Below the pieces are notes generated by a model that ran no database searches, was not told where the DNA came from, and saw only the letters and a list, made by a program, of their open reading frames with translations. From Climacium dendroides (lineage: Eukaryota > Streptophyta > Bryopsida > Hypnales > Climaciaceae): DNA of 64,000 nt. Positions 59,653 through 64,000 of this stretch are shown in pieces; positions within the stretch are counted from its first letter, which is position 1; every line of letters begins with the position of its first letter. Both the position numbers and the translations under genes were made by a program. The stretch lies in NCBI GenBank assembly GCA_950106755.1, contig OX467084.1, forward strand, positions 36,769,213 through 36,833,212, in the 5' to 3' direction.

Positions 59653-61890
59653 TTGAAGTACTGCAGCAATACAATTTCCATAAAAAATGCAGCCTATTCA
59701 TTAAAAGTATATTGTTGCAATATTACAATAATATGCTTTTAATACTCTAGTGTTCAATCATTAAATCAATGTTGTAATGGAGGGGGACTTTTCTGATGTA
59801 ATTTTTCAACATGCAATTCATCCATCCATTTTTAATATTTAATTCCACTCGTGTGCACCTTTTTATTTTATTTCAAAGCATGACCATTCCAAAAAATTTC
59901 AAGCTTCAATAATTAAGTAGTATAAAAGAAGTTTAATATTATCAAGTTAATCAAATAAATATTTTTTATTATAAACGGATGATTTTCATCCACTTTTATA
60001 TTCAACTTTATGTGAGATCAATAGCCAATCATCATTTAGTAATATTTAAATCATATTAATTTAAATTTTTTATTGATCATTAATCTCTCTATATAAATTA
60101 ATTAGAGCTCTTTTCAATTTGGGGTGCATGCAACTTGATTTCCTCCTTGAAATTTTTTTTTGCTTTTATTCAAATTTCATAGATTCATTTGAAGTTTTTA
60201 AATTCTAATTTCTATCCACCTAAAAACTTTGCAAAGTTCCTAAAGATAAGAATTACACAGTAGTTTGCAATTGTGAATAAAAGATTGTGTTTCTAAATAT
60301 ACAATTATTTAATAATTTGGTTGTGCATTATATAATATTCAGCACTACAATGTACAATCATGGTGAAAATTTGAGTTTCTAAAAAAACAAGCACTTATAT
60401 TTGGTGTGAATTTTCTTCACTTTTGTTCAAAAATTGAAAATAATTTGATTAATTTCAAATCTTTACAAAAAAATTTGAAAAGAAAGAGTAATAGTACACA
60501 TCTCAAAAATTTGAAAAATCTTATGATTGAGTTGTTGAAGAATGAAGACATGAGATTTCATTTTTGAAAAATAAATGTTAAGAAATTTTCATTAATAGAT
60601 ATTGACAAATGAAGCACAATTTTATATAAAAGGATTTAGAAGTCTCAATACGTTATCATCAACTCAATCCTACAATGTTAGTTCTTCAAAAATAGACAAA
60701 GAAAGTGTAGAAATTAGAAACAAAATACTACAAGTGAGTAGGAATTTGCACTAGAAGTGAACCAGAAATCAAAAAAATATATATACAAAAGAAATTCAAA
60801 ACCAATTACTAGAGTTAGAATAAAAACAAGGACACTACAAATACACTTTAAAGTAGGGGAAAAATAGTAATAACACTTGTACTAGAATTTCAATAATATA
60901 TTGTATCAAAAATGCATTTACAATGAAGAATTTATGAAGTTTGATTATTCAATCATAACCTTTGTAGTTTTGAATGAAATACAAAACCTTTTACCATTGT
61001 CACAATGAGAGCCCTAAATACAATACATTCAATATTAGCCAATGAAGGTGATCTTACCCAATTGTTGTGCCCTTCAAAAAAAACTTGAAATTTTTTAATT
61101 TTTCATGCAAGATAAAATTTGCAAGTCTGGAATTCATATTTGCAATTAGAGGCCCCACATTAGCTATGAGAGGTGTATAAGGTAAGCTAATCAAGCACAA
61201 AATAGAAGGATTTTGTTTTACTTGCACCTCTAGAATGAATGACTTGGAGGGGCCGAGCCAAGGGGCGAGTTGAGTTCATGAAAAAACACTGACAAATTGT
61301 GCTCCATCCAACTCCGTCCGAGGACGATGAGCAATTGCAGAAGACTCTTTGATTGTTACGTACCTGTGCTTGTGAACGCCAGGTATTATAATAAGTTGAT
61401 GATAGTCTACTCTGGGTTAAACTTTCTGTGCCTCGGGAGTGGGGAGAGCTACTGTGCCTGGGAGTCGCGTGTAGAGCTGTAAGTGTCGGCTCACAATTGC
61501 GAACGGACACATCACACCTTTACGAGTTCTGGTGATTCCTGGCAACTATATAAAAGTCCGTCGAGTTGTAGACTGAGAATATGAAGTTTTGACAATAAGA
61601 ACAGCAACTAGAGATACATATTTCGGAGGGAGCTTCCTCAGGATAACCTACTGCACAACCCACGAATACACTGTTCATTAAAAAAGATTTCTCGTGTTGA
61701 CTTGTTAGATACAACTTTATTTTGACCAAGCTACAAAAGAAAACTATCACATAAAAACAAGCCAGGTCAGTAGTGATTTTATTGAAGCAACATGCTTCTA
61801 AGGTAGAGGTACCTAACTCACAATGGAAAACATAAGCGTTTCACCGTATACAACATAGGAAATTTGTTGAGAAATTGAACTCAATGTGTG
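59653..61890. other. AT-rich intergenic sequence of copy 2
   Basis: Realigns to 13026-15515, but contains an extra ~330 bp near 60250-60560 and lacks the 209-bp tandem expansion. No gene supported. Confidence 0.5.
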
Positions 61891-61891
61891 C

Positions 61892-61920
61892 AATACATAC
61901 ACATACATACATACATACAT

Positions 61921-61951
<31 letters not shown>

Positions 61952-61972
61952 CATACATACATACATACATAT
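61892..61972. repeat. Compound CATA/CA/TA microsatellite
   Basis: Runs of CATA, CA and TA. The aligned site in copy 1 (15516-15592) is mostly pure AT. Confidence 0.9.
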
Positions 61973-63013
61973 GAATTTTTCATTTGGACCCATTCTAGTC
62001 TCATAGATGAGTGGACAAGACAATACAAGCAATAAATGTTTTTGGATTTGTCACCATTATCCACAATTCTAATCCTATTAAATGTAAATTTTTAGAAAAT
62101 TCCAAAACATTTCAATGGCCCATTGTAACTTGTAATGGGTATCAAAATCAATTAGTTGTTTTTGAAGAATATTTTGGAATTCATATACAAATGAAAGTTG
62201 TGGATTTTGAGTTTAAGATTCCATCTGTACGATGAAATTCACCAATGCTATCACCAATATTCTTTTATAAATTCTGAAAGGAAAATTTCAAAATTCCTTC
62301 AAAATTGGATTATAAGCAAAATACTATCATTTTTTGAATCCAATTTTGTTGAAATGGATTTCAAATGAGATTCTCTTCCTATGGTGATTTTTTGAAATTT
62401 TTGTATTCTTTGAATTTATGACCTCATTTTTGTATATGAATAAAAGTCTTGAATTAGAGTAATGCAATTTAGGCTTGGTCAACCACTTGACATACTTCCA
62501 CATTTGCAATTTTAGAAAAATAATGTACTCTACTAACACCAAATCCAACCATTAGATAGGACAAATTAAGAAGACTTTCATCCAATGTATTAGTAGTTAG
62601 ACAGTCTAGAAATTGAACGTCAGAGCGCTTGCAAGTTAACCACAAATTTTGCAACAAATTTCAACCCCCACGCTACATCCTCAAGTGTGTGGTTGGGTGT
62701 AAACAATGTAGAGACAACAGGTTTTACATTATGCACAATTTTAAGGAATTGCTGGATGAGTACTACATGTATAAGTTTCATTGAGGCAGATTCAAAGGTG
62801 TATGCTCAATACATGAATTGCAAACCTTCACGCACCCAGACAAGAGAAAACATCTCTAAAGCACACAAAGAGATGGGCCACTGCCGGCGCACTCTGCTAC
62901 ACATTGTTAACACAGAGACGCAGCAACCAGTTTACAATCAGTTGTCACTGTGACTGAAAACTAAACCCTAACCAAGGTTGTGAACCGCTGTTTCAGAACA
63001 ACCAAAGAGTTCT

Positions 63014-63185
63014 CACTACAAGGGAAAGGAGTGTTTTAAGTATAGTCCTAGTAGTATTGTCTTTTAAGTAATGACTTTTAAATAAGGTTTTTAGTAAAAT
63101 TTTACTAAAAACTTTACTTAAAGGTCGTTACTTAAAAGACTATACTATTAGGACTATACTTAAAACACCCCTTTCCTTTGTAGTG
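63014..63185. mobile_element. CACTA-type MITE, 172 bp
   Basis: Starts CACTACAAGGGAAAGG and ends CCTTTCCTTTGTAGTG, flanked by TCT (63011-63013, 63186-63188). It is almost fully palindromic (AAGTATAGTCCTA and its complement). Copy 1 is empty at the matching site near 18391-18396. Confidence 0.85.
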
Positions 63186-63189
63186 TCTC

Positions 63190-64000
63190 AATCCCCAAAC
63201 TAGTTGCTATAGTGCTTCGGAGTCGATCCAAGATTGAATAGTTATAAACAAAAAGTGTTGTGAAGACTTATTATTTCTGACCTGCCCTGTGGTAGGTCGA
63301 CGCTAGCCTGCGTCCGACACTCAACTCCCGCTTGCTCCACACCCTAAATGGAACCCTAAATGCAATGCCCGCGGCACCAAATTTTATACTTTGAAGTTAA
63401 ATAAAACCTAAACAAGCTGCTATTTTTGATAGTTTATATTCTTGAATTTTTTTTTAAAGTCTAGTTTTAGCATCAAATAACCGATTATAAAAATGATTGA
63501 TTATGATTTTTTTATTCAAAATTTTGTGCAAGGGGGTCCATTGCAATCTTGATTTTCTACAGTGTTGAGGGCTCTTGGAAATGAGCCTCAAATACACCAA
63601 ATCTTGGAGAAAAAATCACATTAGAAATTCATTTAAAAAAATGGTAGAGTAGATTTTGAGAAGTCATAAATTGAGTGGGGTTATGCATGTTATGTCCTTT
63701 GACCTCATATTTTTTTGTGGCCAACTTTTTAGATTTGACATGTGAAAAGAAGATTGAAAGACTTCAAATCACTTTTGCAATTTTAACACCCTCATGATCA
63801 AACATTATAATCTTTCAATCCGTGAGTGATATTGTTTTTCTTTTCTTTTCCTATGTGATCTTTAACATGTCTAGTTTGAATTTGGAAGGTTACAATTTTT
63901 TTTAAATTATAAAACTTATCAAAATGTTGTTTTTTAGTTCAATTTAGAGGAAATTCCTAGAAGCTCAAAAAGGAAGGTCTTCTATGGTACTTTGATTTCC
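63190..64000. other. AT-rich sequence to the window end
   Basis: Realigns to about 18400-19478, without the TA-flanked MITE (18422-18681). No gene seen. Confidence 0.55.

Larger units (their letters stand above)
22462..64000. repeat. Copy 2 of the ~22.5 kb duplication, interrupted by a 25 kb insertion
   Basis: This is the second copy of the unit, in direct orientation and truncated by the window end. Its first 1.6 kb (22462-24090) matches 1-1569. The match then stops exactly at an inverted-repeat terminus and resumes at 49363 with the sequence that follows base 1569 in copy 1. Most of the sequence is nearly identical to copy 1, with scattered substitutions and indels. Copy-2-specific features are the giant element, a CACTA MITE (63014-63185), an internally deleted MITE (59410-59648) and a 10-bp loss at the exon 3 donor of locus I. 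Confidence 0.9.

Overview
This window looks like AT-rich nuclear DNA from a multicellular eukaryote, most likely a land plant. The support is the GT-AG introns of about 100-400 bp, Helitron and CACTA-type non-autonomous elements with plant-like ends, and small multi-exon genes scattered in AT-rich sequence. A bryophyte or other seedless plant is my best guess, but no marker gene here fixes the species. No rRNA, tRNA, CRISPR array or bacterial operon was seen.

The layout has two levels. First, the window holds a large direct duplication. Bases 1-1569 match 22462-24090, and 1570-19478 match 49363-64000. Copy 1 is 1-22461 (unit about 22.5 kb) and copy 2 runs from 22462 past the window end. Each unit carries two paralogous five-exon minus-strand genes for small proteins with one N-terminal membrane segment: locus I (783-2137; copy 2 in two pieces) and locus II (7007-9207; 54474-56667). 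The copies differ by point changes, deletions, a 78-bp microinversion, a 209-bp tandem expansion and several non-autonomous transposons with matching empty sites.

Second, copy 2 is interrupted at one point by 25,268 bp that is absent from copy 1 (24091-49358). This block has 33-bp terminal inverted repeats (31 of 33 matching) and a 4-bp target duplication (ATAG), so it reads as a giant inverted-repeat transposon inserted in intron 2 of locus I. About 320-bp MITEs with the same termini and 4-bp duplications lie outside it (12700-13021, 59410-59648, 21611-21931).

Inside the giant element, left to right: a minus-strand gene resembling DUF7869 proteins, the candidate transposase (24882-28018); an array of about 20-bp palindromes directly upstream of that gene (28660-29495); a plus-strand five-exon gene for an unrecognised 179-aa protein (31214-32454); two head-to-tail Helitrons (33398-34820); a GC-rich minisatellite and pyrimidine-rich stretch (35347-35890); a second palindrome array (36365-37830) directly upstream of a large three-exon gene (37850-43674); and a degenerate FCP1/HAD-phosphatase-like gene (44033-45597) that may be spliced to the large gene. 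The large gene encodes about 1807 aa with a ParB/sulfiredoxin-like GQHT motif, a degenerate class-beta DNA-methyltransferase-like region, an acidic tract and a coiled coil. Decayed sequence follows to the right terminus.

The palindrome family (consensus TTCAGAGCGGYCGCTCTGAA) was found only inside the giant element. It is concentrated upstream of both GC-rich genes and also occurs in an intron and in coding sequence of the large gene. My working hypothesis is a self-contained mobile system: a candidate transposase, a ParB/methyltransferase-like DNA-binding or modifying protein, and a dispersed palindromic site family that could be its target. The structural evidence (TIRs, target duplication, empty site) is direct; the functional links are inference.
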